Shown here piece by piece: positions 25,052 through 34,925 of a stretch of 64,000 nucleotides of DNA (its first letter is position 1; every line of letters begins with the position of its first letter). Below the pieces are notes generated by a model, which was given only the letters and a program-made list of their open reading frames with translations, made no database searches and was not told the DNA's origin. The translations under genes were made by a program, and so were the position numbers. Source of the stretch: Muraenolepis orangiensis (lineage: Eukaryota; Chordata; Actinopteri; Gadiformes; Muraenolepididae); contig CM051005.1 of the NCBI GenBank assembly GCA_027704905.1, positions 26,658,245 to 26,722,244 on the forward strand, in the 5' to 3' direction.

Positions 25052-25367
25052 CAGGGGTATGTCGCGATCGCGAACATCGTGAAGTTCAACGGGGGGGGGT
25101 ATGTCGCGACCGCGAACATCGTGAAGTCCAACGGGGGGGGGGGCGATCACGAACATTGTGTGTGGCTTTTTTTCAATGATGATACTGTCGTGAATCTGTG
25201 GGAATCAGAATTCCTTTATTTGTCACTCACGTTATTATTAACATATTAATAAAATAAATTATAATAATAAAAAATAAATAAACCTCATGGGTCACATCAA
25301 GAGGATTCTGAAATCATCTCGCGACCCCCCCCTCGGGGTCCCGCGACCCCCACTTTGGAAACCCCTG
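25052..25367. mobile_element. Small hAT-like non-autonomous element
   Basis: Ends are CAGGGGT... and ...ACCCCTG (316 bp). The flanks are CTGTAGAC at 25,044-25,051 and CTGTCCAC at 25,368-25,375. In the second copy of the surrounding repeat the right flank is CTGTAGAC (45,063-45,070), supporting an original 8-bp target duplication. An internal unit with GTCGCGA(T/C)CGCGAACATCGT is tandemly repeated at about 25,062 and 25,102. Confidence 0.75.
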
Positions 25368-25375
25368 CTGTCCAC

Positions 25376-26038
25376 CCCTCCATTCGAAAATTCTGTTTTT
25401 CTAGTCAGACTGACGTCACGGAGGCAGTCACTTTATGCCTTATCTCATTTAGGAGAACGCAGCCAATTTTCAAGTGTACCATAGTTGGTAAAGCAGTGTC
25501 CATGTAGTGAAGTAACAGCCCATCATCCTCGCCTTCGCCATTTTGACGTAAAATCCTACGTAGAAACAACGTAGCACTACGCTAGATCCACTCTCGCTCC
25601 AGCCAGTATACCTTCTAGCTCCCTATTGAGCTGTGGGGAGATCTGAAAGAATACGCCCATTGGCTACAAATCACTATATGATTGGTTGATCAAATTGTCA
25701 ATCCAATCGTACGCTCTTATTCAGTCTAAGAGCCAAAGTCATCGGGAATACTTTCTAGCAACCTAGAAAAATATCTGATTGGTTGCATTGTTTTTCCAAC
25801 ACAAAACCACTCAAATGCGTAGTGCATGGACCGAGAAAGACAAACAAATCAACGTAACACTGTAATATGACAGATAACAACACAGATACCATTCTCATTT
25901 ATTCATTTTATTTAAATTTGATTCAATTTAATTAAATTGTATTACATTTTATTAATACAATGAATTCGATTTTTTGTTTCATCTGAGAGTTCCAGGGTCT
26001 TCTCTGAATACCTTGAAGGCCCTTACGCTTCACCACTG
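25376..26038. mobile_element. Composite repeat, copy A (hAT-type right end)
   Basis: Nearly the same sequence recurs at 45,071-45,715. The right terminus read inward is CAGTGGTGAAGCGTAAGGGC, a hAT-style end. The left terminus is not found, as sequence upstream is a CTT array. No coding potential. Confidence 0.7.
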
Positions 26039-26137
26039 CGCTACACACACCCAGACGCTTGCGTGAGGCTTGTGGGATGCTTCACTGTGACAGGTCACAG
26101 CGCCATGTGGGGTCTCTAGCGTTCACAAAAGAGGATT

Positions 26138-26142
26138 CTGAG

Positions 26143-26175
<33 letters not shown>

Positions 26176-26262
26176 GCCTACCTGCCTGCCTGACTGCCTG
26201 TCTGCCTGTCTGTCTGCCTGTCTGTCTGTCTGCCTGCCTGTCTGTCTGTCTGTCTTCCTGTC
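26138..26262. repeat. (GTCT/GCCT)n tetranucleotide repeat
   Basis: Mixed GTCT and GCCT units. Confidence 0.92.
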
Positions 26263-26366
26263 TATATATCCATCAATCAACCGGGCTTTGGGGACTCAAT
26301 TCACCTATTGAGATGCAATCATACATACATATACAGAATATGCACAGTATATATATTTTTTATTGC

Positions 26367-26368
<2 letters not shown>

Positions 26369-26451
<83 letters not shown>

Positions 26452-26485
26452 CGTGTGTGTGTGTGTGTGTGTGTGTGCATGCAGG

Positions 26486-26523
<38 letters not shown>

Positions 26524-26530
26524 CGTGTGT
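26369..26530. repeat. (GT)n microsatellite
   Basis: GT dinucleotides with GC and CATGCAGGCATG interruptions. Confidence 0.95.
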
Positions 26531-26939
26531 GCGGTGCATGCGCTACTGTCAGCAGCGGCGCTGGGGTTTGAATGAGACGCGTGACAGAGCCATAGATTAC
26601 GGGACCATTAGCCGGGTGTCCTTGGACTCACGAGGGCCTCGGTCATCCGTCATCTCTCGTGCGCATTACACGGTGCCAGCCGTCCCCGGGCACTGTGCAT
26701 TGCCACGGCCCAGGCTGTTCTCCGGATGGCCCCGACCACTCGGCTCTCCGCTTCTTAATGGCTCTATCACAACCTGACATTAGGTGGCTGCGCCCAGTCT
26801 ATTCAGAAGACCGACGCTGTAGGATGTCAGACCAATGGGGAAGAGGACGACGACAGCAGTTGTTGATGAAAAGAAGAATATATAAATCTAGAAAGAAAAT
26901 ATATATATGTGGATTGTGTGTGGTTGGTGGCTGGTATAT
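26531..26939. other. Unassigned, GC-normal sequence
   Basis: No recognised gene. Open frames here are short and continue into flanking repeats. Confidence 0.5.
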
Positions 26940-27915
26940 GCAGCCTCACGTGGCCCCAGTCAGACTGATTAGAGTCTGGTTGAAGCAGCCTCACGTGGCC
27001 CCAGTCAGACTGATTATAGTCTGTTTAAAGCAGCCTCATCTGGTCCCAGTCAGACTGATTAGAGTCTGGTTGAAGCAGCTTCCCCTGGCCCCAGTCAGAC
27101 TGATTAGAGTCTTGTTGAAGCAGCCTCACCTGACCCCTGTCAGACTTATAATATTATGGTTGAACTAGCCTTATCTGGCCCCAGTCAGACTGATTAAAGT
27201 CTGGTGGAATCAGCCTCACCTGGCCCGGGTCAGACTTATTAGAGTCTGGCTTTAAGAATCCTGACATGGCCCCAGTTAGACTGATTTGAGTCTAGTTAAA
27301 GCAGCCTAACCTGGCCCCAGTAAGACTGATTAGAATCTGGTTGAAGCAGCCTCATCTGGCCCAAGTCAGACTGTTTAGAGTCTGATTGAAGCAGCCCCAG
27401 TTATTGACATGGCCCCAGTTAGACTGATTTGAGTCTAGTTAAAGCAGCCTAACCTGGCCCCAGTAAGACTGATTAGAATCTGGTTGAAGCAGCCTCATCT
27501 GGTTTTTACAGTCTGGTTTTAAGAATCCAGTTAGACTGATTAGAGTCTGGTTAAAACAGCCTAACCTAGCCTAAGTCAGACTGATTAGAGTCTGGTTAAA
27601 ACAGCCTAACCTAGCCCAAGTCAGACTGATTAGAGTCTGGTTGAAGCTGCCTCACCTGGCCCCAGTATGACTGATTAGAGTCTGGTTGAAGCAGCCTCAT
27701 CTGGCCCCAGTCAGACTGATTAGAGTCTGGTTGAAGCAGCCTCAGCTGGCCCCAGTCAGACTGATTAGAGTCTGGTATTAAGAAGCCTGACCTGGCCCCA
27801 GTCAGACTGATTAGAGTCTGGTATTAAGAAGCCTGACCTGGCCCCAGTTAGAATGATTAGAGTCTGGTTGAAGCAGCCTCATTAGGCCTTAGTCAGACTG
27901 ATTAGAGTCTGGGGC
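26940..27915 (+). repeat. 45-bp minisatellite, about 21 units, hairpin-forming
   Basis: Each unit has CAGACTGATTAGAGTCTGG, TTGAAGCAGCCTCA and CCTGGCCCCAGT blocks. CAGACT and AGTCTG are complementary around GATTAG, so every unit can fold. A two-unit block at about 27,277-27,365 recurs at about 27,415-27,500, showing higher-order duplication. Single related units occur in reverse orientation at about 60,980 and 61,510. The open frame across the start is a by-product. Confidence 0.92.
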
Positions 27916-28644
27916 TAGTAAGGCTGCACACCTTTGGGTGCTTGGTCATCAAGGCCCACAGGTTAAACCAGCCACCACCACACACACTCAGGAGGAGAGT
28001 GCTCTAGCATGGACCATCTGCTTGATTCACCATTATATGCCAACTCTACTATAAACCGGTTTCCATATAACGCTGTGTCCTGTGTCCCTATTGTATTGGT
28101 TTGTGGCAGCATCGAGTGCTGCAGTATATCTGTCAGCACAGTTAGTGGTGAGCTGGACGGTGCATGAGTGGACCAACATATGGCAGTTGTGTAATAGGTG
28201 ACCCTCCTCCTTAATCATGTCCACTCTTGAGCAGACACATCGACAGTGTAGTCATTGCAGTGCAGGCTGTCGTCTTCTGGCTGTTCAGTTAATGCGCAGG
28301 TTGATTTCTGGACAGTGGTGGACGGTGCATGAATTGACAGCGACAACCGTACAATAAGGCCAATTAATGTGGCCTTCTATCGCCATAACAACGTCACCCT
28401 CTTTAATAATGTCCGCTCTTGAGGAGAAACATTGATTGAACATTGAACATTGAGTTTCTGTGAAGGTTTAGTTCCGGAAGTTCACCCTGTGATAATGATT
28501 ATAACAACATCGAAGCTGTCACTCTGAGGCCTGTGAAAATATCATGTAAGTGACTTTTTGAGGATTATTTCGGTGGTTTATTATGAATGACTCGATAGAA
28601 GTCGATTCCCTGATTTCCTCCTTATTGTCGGTCAATACTTTCAA
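27916..28644. other. Flank of the minisatellite with a diverged tandem duplication
   Basis: Sequence with GGACGGTGCATGA and AATGTCCGCTCTTGAG-type motifs occurs at about 28,155-28,235 and again at about 28,320-28,430, a diverged duplication with a period near 170 bp. No gene seen. Confidence 0.5.
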
Positions 28645-29160
28645 GATGGATCCATTGATTTTCATTTCCTGGCCTGGCTTACTCCTGCAGTATACATCTC
28701 TAAAACAATACCATAAAAATAATATATACAAACAAATAAATAAAATAAATAAACAAAAAAAGAACAGCAAAATGACTGATAAATGATATTTACATGTGTT
28801 TTTTTTACAAAAATCTTTAAAAGCATTTAAAGTGCCAGTAGTGCAGCAGCATCATGAATATAGTGCAGTACAGTGCAGTAACGATGATGAGTCCAGAAAG
28901 TCCAGCAAAGTATGTAAGTGTAATGGTAATGACAATGTTATGAAAGTGAAAGTGGCAGCACTCCCTGTGGATAAAAACTATCCTTAAACCTGCTAGTCCT
29001 TCCAGATGCTGCGCAACCAGCGACAGGAAGGTAGGTGGGAGAAGAGATGGAGCCCAGGGTGGTTGCAGTCCTTTATGATGGACATGGCCTTCTTCATACA
29101 CCTGGTCCTACAGATCTCCTCAATGCATGGAAGTGCACACCCGATGATCTTCTCTGCAGG
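28645..29160 (-). mobile_element. LINE 3' fragment, same family as 62.4-63.4 kb
   Basis: The minus strand encodes EKIIGCALPCIEEICRTRC, then MKKAMSIIKDCNHPGLHLFS and LPSCRWLRSI, the C-terminal end of a Rex1/CR1-like LINE polyprotein. The 3' UTR matches 62,440-62,750. It is truncated at about 29,160 by unrelated sequence. Confidence 0.8.
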
Positions 29161-29892
29161 GAAAGCGTTGAAGAATGTGTGTGAAGAACGGTGGACACGT
29201 CCAGGTCGCGTGCTTCCGACGGAATTACCTTTGTAACCTTGGCACCCATTCATTCCCCTCTCGAAGCATCAGCCTTAAACACTCTCAGGAGTTCAGAGGG
29301 AATTACGAGTCAAGACACAGCGGGCCGCCGCCTATGAATCAGCCGAGGAGCATAAATCAATATTTTTCATCCTAAGTGAAGCGTTAACTATCGCACTATT
29401 TCAGGAACACCACGTTTGAATAAATATTTGATTAGGAGGCAGGAATAGGGAGTCATGCGAGATTGACAAGAAAAATCCATCTCAGCGGAGGGTTATCGCA
29501 AATGGAGTTTGCTGTTCTGATAATGACTGGTGCTTTCAGCGCGACGCAGAGTCGACAGTAACGGAAGAAGTTGTGTCAACATGATAGAGAAACACGGAGG
29601 ACCGATTGGATACTTTTCCCCCCTTACCAGAGAGCCAATAAGAACAACAATCACACACTATTGGAACAGAATAACGACGCTGAACGGGAAACCAATTCAG
29701 AAATGCGAAAAGATGTGTTCCCTGGCTTTCAGACAATTGGTTTGCATAGTGGAGAGGAAGGAATAAGAGTGGCAGGACTTTAAACAGGGGAATAGATGCA
29801 CTAGCCGGGGAGATAGTAGCGTCACTCGAAGGCACTAATGCTGCGCCAGCATGGCCCAGATGGCCCTCTTGTATTCATAGTGCGACTGCTAA
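29161..29892. other. Unassigned, possible single-copy sequence
   Basis: Normal composition with no microsatellite. The last 30 bp (about 29,862-29,892) belong to an inverted repeat shared with 31,872-31,892. Confidence 0.45.
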
Positions 29893-30270
29893 GATTCAAG
29901 ATTCAAGATTCAAGATGACTTTATTTATCCCGAGGGAAATTAAGGTGCAACAGTTGAAACGGGGAATAAATGCACACAAAATATACTAATACCTAAAAAC
30001 TAAAAACTAAATAACAACAAACTAGTATAAACAAAATATAACTAAATTAACTCTAAATGAAATCTAAATGTATTGATAGATGAATTGCACAATTTACAGT
30101 ATAGTACAGTACAGTGCAGAACAGTACAGTAAAAGAGCACATCAACATTATTTCGGTGTGTGTGACACGTTTGATGAGTGGCGTTAATAAAGGAGGTGTA
30201 AGGATTTGTAAGCACGTTGGATAACAGACAGTACGAACAGCAATGCGAATTATGCACACACACACACACA
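29862..30270 (+). repeat. Inverted repeat arm, left (interrupted by LINE tail)
   Basis: 29,862-29,892 and 30,131-30,260 match the reverse complement of 31,735-31,892. Shared landmarks are GTATTCATAGTGCGACTGCT, AAAAGAGCACATCAACATTA and GTGACACGTTTGATGAG. The LINE tail at 29,893-30,132 is absent from the other arm. Confidence 0.88.
29893..30132 (-). mobile_element. Rex1-type LINE 3' tail insertion
   Basis: Starts with GATTCAA units repeated about three times, then GATGACTTTATTTATCCCGA (in part). The same start recurs at 43,325. It is precisely missing from the inverted copy at 31,870, where GACTGCTAAAAGAGCAC runs continuously. Confidence 0.85.
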
Positions 30271-30310
30271 CAGGTGCAAACACGCGCGCACACACACACA
30301 CACACACACC

Positions 30311-30344
<34 letters not shown>

Positions 30345-30410
30345 CACACACATACACACACACACTTACAACCCCCCCCCCCCCCCCCCCACACACACTC
30401 ACACACACAC
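30257..30410. repeat. (CA)n with a C homopolymer
   Basis: CA dinucleotides with a pure C run of about 20 at 30,371-30,390. Confidence 0.94.
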
Positions 30411-30609
30411 AGGTGACTCTTTTCTCTCATCTTTCTGAATCGGTTTGATTCATGAGTAAAGTAATTCTTAAATCTACCTGTCAGATACACCCGTTATTTA
30501 TATTACAGTTAATTTATAAAGTATGAAGAAAACGTCAGCTAGAATCATCCTTATAAAAAGGGTAATCCACTCACGAGTGGGGGATGCAACCCGAGCTGTA
30601 AGTGGTTGT

Positions 30610-30611
<2 letters not shown>

Positions 30612-30676
<65 letters not shown>

Positions 30677-30690
30677 TGTGTGTGTGTGCA
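30612..30690. repeat. (GT)n microsatellite
   Basis: GT dinucleotides with one TTT interruption. Confidence 0.95.
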
Positions 30691-30925
30691 CAGGGACACA
30701 CATACATACATACACACACTCGTGTGTAAAATATTCATTTAATTTCAGAATGTGATACAGGTGTTTATCCAAGATCATCTACCCGGCACTCGGGCCCACA
30801 CCATTCCCGCCGATGGAGCCGCTGATGGAGGGGGAAAAAAATGAATCCATTATTTATTCAGAAGCTGTGTTGCATGAGTGCAGCCGTGCCACGTAATGAA
30901 CATGAAGCTTTGACATCGGATAATG

Positions 30926-30967
30926 CGAAATGCGTTTACTGCGCTGCAGCGCAGTAAACGCATTTCG
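30926..30967. repeat. Perfect 42-bp palindrome
   Basis: Positions 30,926-30,946 and 30,947-30,967 are exact reverse complements with no spacer. The centre is GCGCTGCAGCGC. It lies between the two arms of the larger inverted repeat. Confidence 0.95.
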
Positions 30968-31346
30968 GTGGGTAATGTTCAGGCTCAGCTCGTCCAGGCG
31001 GCAAATGAAGGCTGCCTGCCTGGGGGTCACATGTAGCTAGCTGCTGTAGCGGTGAGCTGCTGGTCATAACACCGCAGCACACTTGTTTCAGGGCCCCCAT
31101 CCAAGATAACACCCAACACAGTAGAAGGCACTTACTGTATGTAGAGTAGAGTACCATTCTACTAGGCTGCCCTGGTACACACCTGGATCTGGATTGATTG
31201 CAGGTACACACAGCACACACACCGGGGGCTTAAAGTAGTCTCCCCCCTCGAGAAGGCTCCTCGTCCCCGCCTCCCCATCTCGTGCCAGCTGTGGGGCGTG
31301 CCAGCTGTGGGGAGTGTTCAGACCCTGGACGTGGTCACACACCATG

Positions 31347-31668
31347 CAGCGGGCAGGAGGCAGGAGACAGGAGGCAGGAGGCAGGAGGCAGGAGGCAGGA
31401 GGCTGGAGGCTGGAGGCTGGAGGCTGGAGGCTGGACGCTGGAGACTGGAGGCTGGAGGCAGGAGGCAGGAGGCAGGAGGCAGGAGGCAGGAGGCAGGAGG
31501 CAGGAGGCAGGAGGCAGGAGGCTGGAGGCTGGAGGCTGGACGCTGGAGACTGGAGGCAGGAGGCAGGAGGCAGGAGGCAGGAGGCTGGAGGCTGGAGGCT
31601 GGAGGCTGGAGGCTGGAGGCTGGAGGCTGGAGGCTGGAGGTTGGAGGCTGGAGGCAGGAGGCGGGAGG
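31347..31668. repeat. 7-bp minisatellite GGAGGCA/GGAGGCT
   Basis: About 45 heptamer units in alternating blocks of GGAGGCA and GGAGGCT. A larger period is visible: an A-block, a T-block and a CGCTGGAGACTGGA marker recur near 31,434 and 31,540. Three frames remain open on each strand because no unit contains a stop. Confidence 0.94.
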
Positions 31669-31734
31669 CAGCAGAGTCCTCCCCAAGTTTTGTTGTTTTA
31701 TAAGTGTGTGTGTGTGTGTGTGTGTGCGCGCGTT

Positions 31735-31892
31735 TATGCACCTGTGTGCATATTTCGAATCACTGTTTGTACAGCGATTGTCTTTTGTCCAACGTGCATA
31801 CAAATCACCTCCTTTATTAACTCCCCTCATCAAACGTGTCACACACACCAAAATAATGTTGATGTGCTCTTTTAGCAGTCGCACTATGAATA
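31735..31892 (-). repeat. Inverted repeat arm, right (empty site)
   Basis: Reverse complement of the left arm at 29,862-30,260, without the LINE tail. Confidence 0.88.
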
Positions 31893-32074
31893 CAAACGGG
31901 CCTCTTTTTTTTCCAAAGAAATATGGACAGACCACCACGTATGTATGAATACATACACACAATAGGCTTTTAATAGCTAAGGACATACATGTCCACAAAA
32001 ACATATATACAGTATATTACAGATGGAGCTGGGTAGTAGAAGGCAGGTCAAGGGCTCAAGGTGTGCAAATCTAT

Positions 32075-32383
32075 TCAAATATACTGCTCCAGAGTTATGA
32101 TTGGAGCGCCCGGCTGATTGTCAGCCAATGGGCTTCCGCCAGACAATGATTGCTGCAACTGGATGATCTGTGTAGGAAGCAGGTTCTGACTGTCAGAGAT
32201 ACTTGGCCGTGGCAGCCTTCTAGCCAATGCTAGAGTGCAATTGCTACAGTCTTGGACATAATTATGGAAGGCCATGCCTTGAAATGCATCGGTAACGTAC
32301 CCCAGATGCAAAGGTTCAGTGATAAACATACAAGAAACAAAACATCTTGAACACATGCAATACATGTGTATGTACATGTGCAC
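32075..32383 (-). CDS. Unrecognised 102-codon open frame
   Basis: The minus-strand frame has varied, protein-like composition (for example DAFQGMAFHNYVQDCSNC and LPTQIIQLQQSLSGG) and is not driven by a microsatellite. It ends at a TGA near 32,075. I do not recognise it, and I see no clear splice sites or start context. It could be an old transposon or exon remnant, or chance. Low confidence as a gene. Confidence 0.2.
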   Translation of the reverse strand: MHMYIHMYCMCSRCFVSCMFITEPLHLGYVTDAFQGMAFHNYVQDCSNCTLALARRLPRPSISDSQNLLPTQIIQLQQSLSGGSPLADNQPGAPIITLEQYI

Positions 32384-32473
32384 ATGGGTATTAGAAGTAG
32401 TAGTATGAATACCAATACTTCATTCATAGGTATTCATAGGATTCGGAGCAAATGCAGGATCACGACAAACACA

Positions 32474-32600
32474 GGATGGGGCGGCAGTATCTCAGTCTGT
32501 TGGGACTGGGAGGGTCGCCAGTTCAGAAACGGAAGTCTGGAGGGAGGACTGGTACTTCCTCCAGGGCACTGCTGAGGTGCCCTTGGAGCTGTTAAAAGGT
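32474..32600 (+). mobile_element. SINE 5' portion, family of 3,530
   Basis: Head GGGGCGGCAGTATCTCAGTC, TGTTGGGACTGGGAGGGTCG, CAGTTC in the B-box position and GGTGCCCTTGGAGC. The 3' part is missing. Confidence 0.65.
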
Positions 32601-32718
32601 GTCCATCTAAATCGAATCCAAAGTGAGGTCTTCCTTGCCAAAGGGCAGCCAAGTGGGATTAGGGGTGTTTGTAATCTCTCCCGAGTGGAAGAAGATGAAA
32701 AAACGAAGAAAGAAAAAA

Positions 32719-32783
32719 CACAGGTGACACTTTTCTCCCATCTTTCTGAATCGGTTTGATTCATGAGTAAAGTCATTTTTAAA
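32719..32783 (+). repeat. 65-bp direct repeat of 30,409-30,473
   Basis: Shares CAGGTGACNCTTTTCTC, CATCTTTCTGAATCGGTTTG and ATTCATGAGTAAAGT with the earlier copy 2.3 kb away, pointing to a segmental duplication around this region. Confidence 0.85.
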
Positions 32784-33063
32784 TAATAGCAGAGAACAAC
32801 AAACATGGAAAGAATGGAGGGAGATTGCATAAATGGAGAGCTCTTGCCGACTTGTATGATCAAGTTATGAAATGTATGATTATAATTAAGCTATTTAATT
32901 GGTAGGCACCATCTTCATGAAATTGATTTGCGGGAACCAAGAATATCCAATAACTCTGAATTCTCTATACACTTTTTGAACCCCTACTCATAAAATTGTT
33001 ACTTAATTACTTCTTAAAATCCCCAGCCATCCCAGAATTTTGAATTTTGTACAACCAATTAGA

Positions 33064-33079
33064 CACTCCCAACACTCTT
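33064..33079 (+). repeat. 16-bp target duplication, left copy
   Basis: CACTCCCAACACTCTT here and at 39,177-39,192 flank the L1 element exactly. Confidence 0.95.
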
Positions 33080-33371
33080 TTTTTTTTTTTTTATGATTTA
33101 TTTATGGAATTTTCATCACAAACAAAGATATACATCACAGTGTAACACATGAAGCTTCACAGTTACAACTGAAACAGAAATTAAGAAACAACATACTGAC
33201 AAACAAACTTAAAATGAAATAAACAAATACATAAAAATAAAACAATATATATAACAAAACAAAATAATAATAACAATAATAAAATAAAATAAAATAAAAA
33301 GTACACAGGTCAGATAGGTAGGTACAACAGGTCAAGGTCATTACTACACCAAGAGGGTAAGGAGAGGTTTT

Positions 33372-34799
33372 TCAATCGGAAGGTGGCGGGATAATTTGAA
33401 TGCCATCTATATATTCTGAAAAGGGCTGCCAAATCCTATCAAACTTGGGTAGGGAGCCTCGTAGGGTATGCTTGATTTTCTCCAGTTGCATAAAATGAAG
33501 CACATCCCCAATCCAACGAGAGTGAGTGGGAACGTAGGGACCCTTCCAAGTCATAAGAATTAACCGCCTCGCCAGCAGAGTTAAAAAAGCCACAAAAGCC
33601 AAAAGATATTTGGGTAGAAGTGACTCTGCCGGCAAGACTCCAAACAGAGCAGCAATAGGGGAGGGTGTAATGGGGATAGAGGTGACTTTGGAAAGAGTGT
33701 CAAAAACAGACTCCCAAAATGGAGCGAGAGAGGGACACGACCAAAACATATGACAGAGATCCGCAGGGGCCTGCCGACATCTCTCACATGTAGGATCAAT
33801 GTCGGGAAAAATCTTTGCCAGCTTACATCTAGACCAGTGTATCCTGTGAACCACCTTACACTGCAGCACCCCATGAGCACCAAAGCGGCTTTGGGTACTC
33901 AGAAAAGCGCTATATAAAATAAATGTATTATTATTATTATTATTATTATGTCTGGCACATATGGAGGAGTGGTGAACTCTGTAGAGAATAGCTTCCCAGG
34001 TCTTACAATCTAGATCTTCCCCCAAGTCTTGTGACCAAATTGTACGTAGAGTGCAAGAATGGGGGGATTGTAGCCTAGCTATTTCATTACATAAACGTGT
34101 AATGGCGCCTTTCCCAATTGGATCCTGTTTCAGAAGCAAGTCGATGGGAGAAATCGGGGGAATCACAGGAAAGCCTGAAAAATGTTTGCGGACAAAGTCA
34201 CGGACTTGCAGATATCTGAAAAAAATGGTTCTTGGAAGATCATATATATGTACAAGTTCGTTAAAAGAGGCAAATATACCATCCACATATAGACTACTGA
34301 TGGTGGAAATGCCCTGACTGTGCCACAGAACATAGGCCTTATCCAGTAGAGAGGGGGGAAAAAGTGGATTGGCATGGAGAGGGGTTGATAGAGAAGGTGT
34401 GTTGAGCTTGTAATGCCGTGTAAATTGGTGCCAGATTTTTAGACTATGCTTTACAATTATATTCTTAGTAAATTTGGGTGGTAGTGACAGGGAGGGCGAG
34501 CACAAGAGAGCCGACAATGAGGCAGGAGCACAAGAAGCTGATTCAATACAAAGCCACGCTGGAATAGGGTCAATAGAGTCAACATTCTGCCAATGTAGGA
34601 TAGAGCGCAGATTGGCGGCCCAAAAATACTGTTGGAAATTGGGTAGGGCCATCCCCCCTGACAGTTTGGGTCTCTGCAATACTTGTTTACGAATTCTTGG
34701 ATTCCTACATTCCCAAATAAATTGTAAAATCCTGCCATCTAATTTACGAGAACTGAAGAAGAATGCACTAAAGAAGGTATAACCATCTGGGAAGCACAT
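33372..34799 (-). pseudogene. L1 ORF2 C-terminal region
   Basis: The 475-codon frame continues ORF2 after RT: GRILQFIWECRNPRIRKQVL, RPKLSGGMALPNFQQYFWAA, and a C-terminal cysteine/histidine cluster CERCRQAPADLCHMFWSCPS typical of this LINE group. It is separated from RT by frameshifts at about 34,955 and about 34,780. It contains a 25-codon in-frame insertion at about residues 284-308 (33,876-33,950). The first residues of the frame are not native ORF2 sequence in phase. Confidence 0.85.
33876..33950 (+). mobile_element. 75-bp SINE-tail insertion inside L1 ORF2
   Basis: The segment ends with seven ATT units and contains AAAGCGCTATATAAAATAAA, like the SINE tail at 4,372. Removing it restores the ORF2 reading ICARH-GVLQ across ATG repeats at both borders (CCCCATG left, ATTATG right). 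At 75 bp it keeps the frame and adds asparagines from the ATT run. Confidence 0.82.
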
Positions 34800-34925
34800 T
34801 CATTTTTATACAATTTATCCGCCCAGCCAGAGACAGGGGGAGAAGTGACCATCGTTGAAAATCATGGGTCAGACGGTCCAGGAGAGGGGAAAAGTTATCT
34901 TTAAATAAATTGTCAAATCTGTTAG

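Noticed and set aside
24675..25179. Poly-Arg, poly-Glu, poly-Leu, poly-Phe frames
   Set aside because: They arise from the CTT trinucleotide array. No codon bias or flanking domain supports an expanded-repeat protein.
26940..27915. CRISPR-like regularly spaced array
   Set aside because: Units are contiguous 45-bp tandem repeats with no unique spacers, in a eukaryotic genome.
31088..32004. Proline/serine-rich and glycine-rich frames of up to 228 codons
   Set aside because: They are translations of the 7-bp minisatellite in several phases.
33135..33341. Phe/Tyr/Leu-rich membrane-like small protein
   Set aside because: It is a reading of the AT-rich L1 3' UTR.
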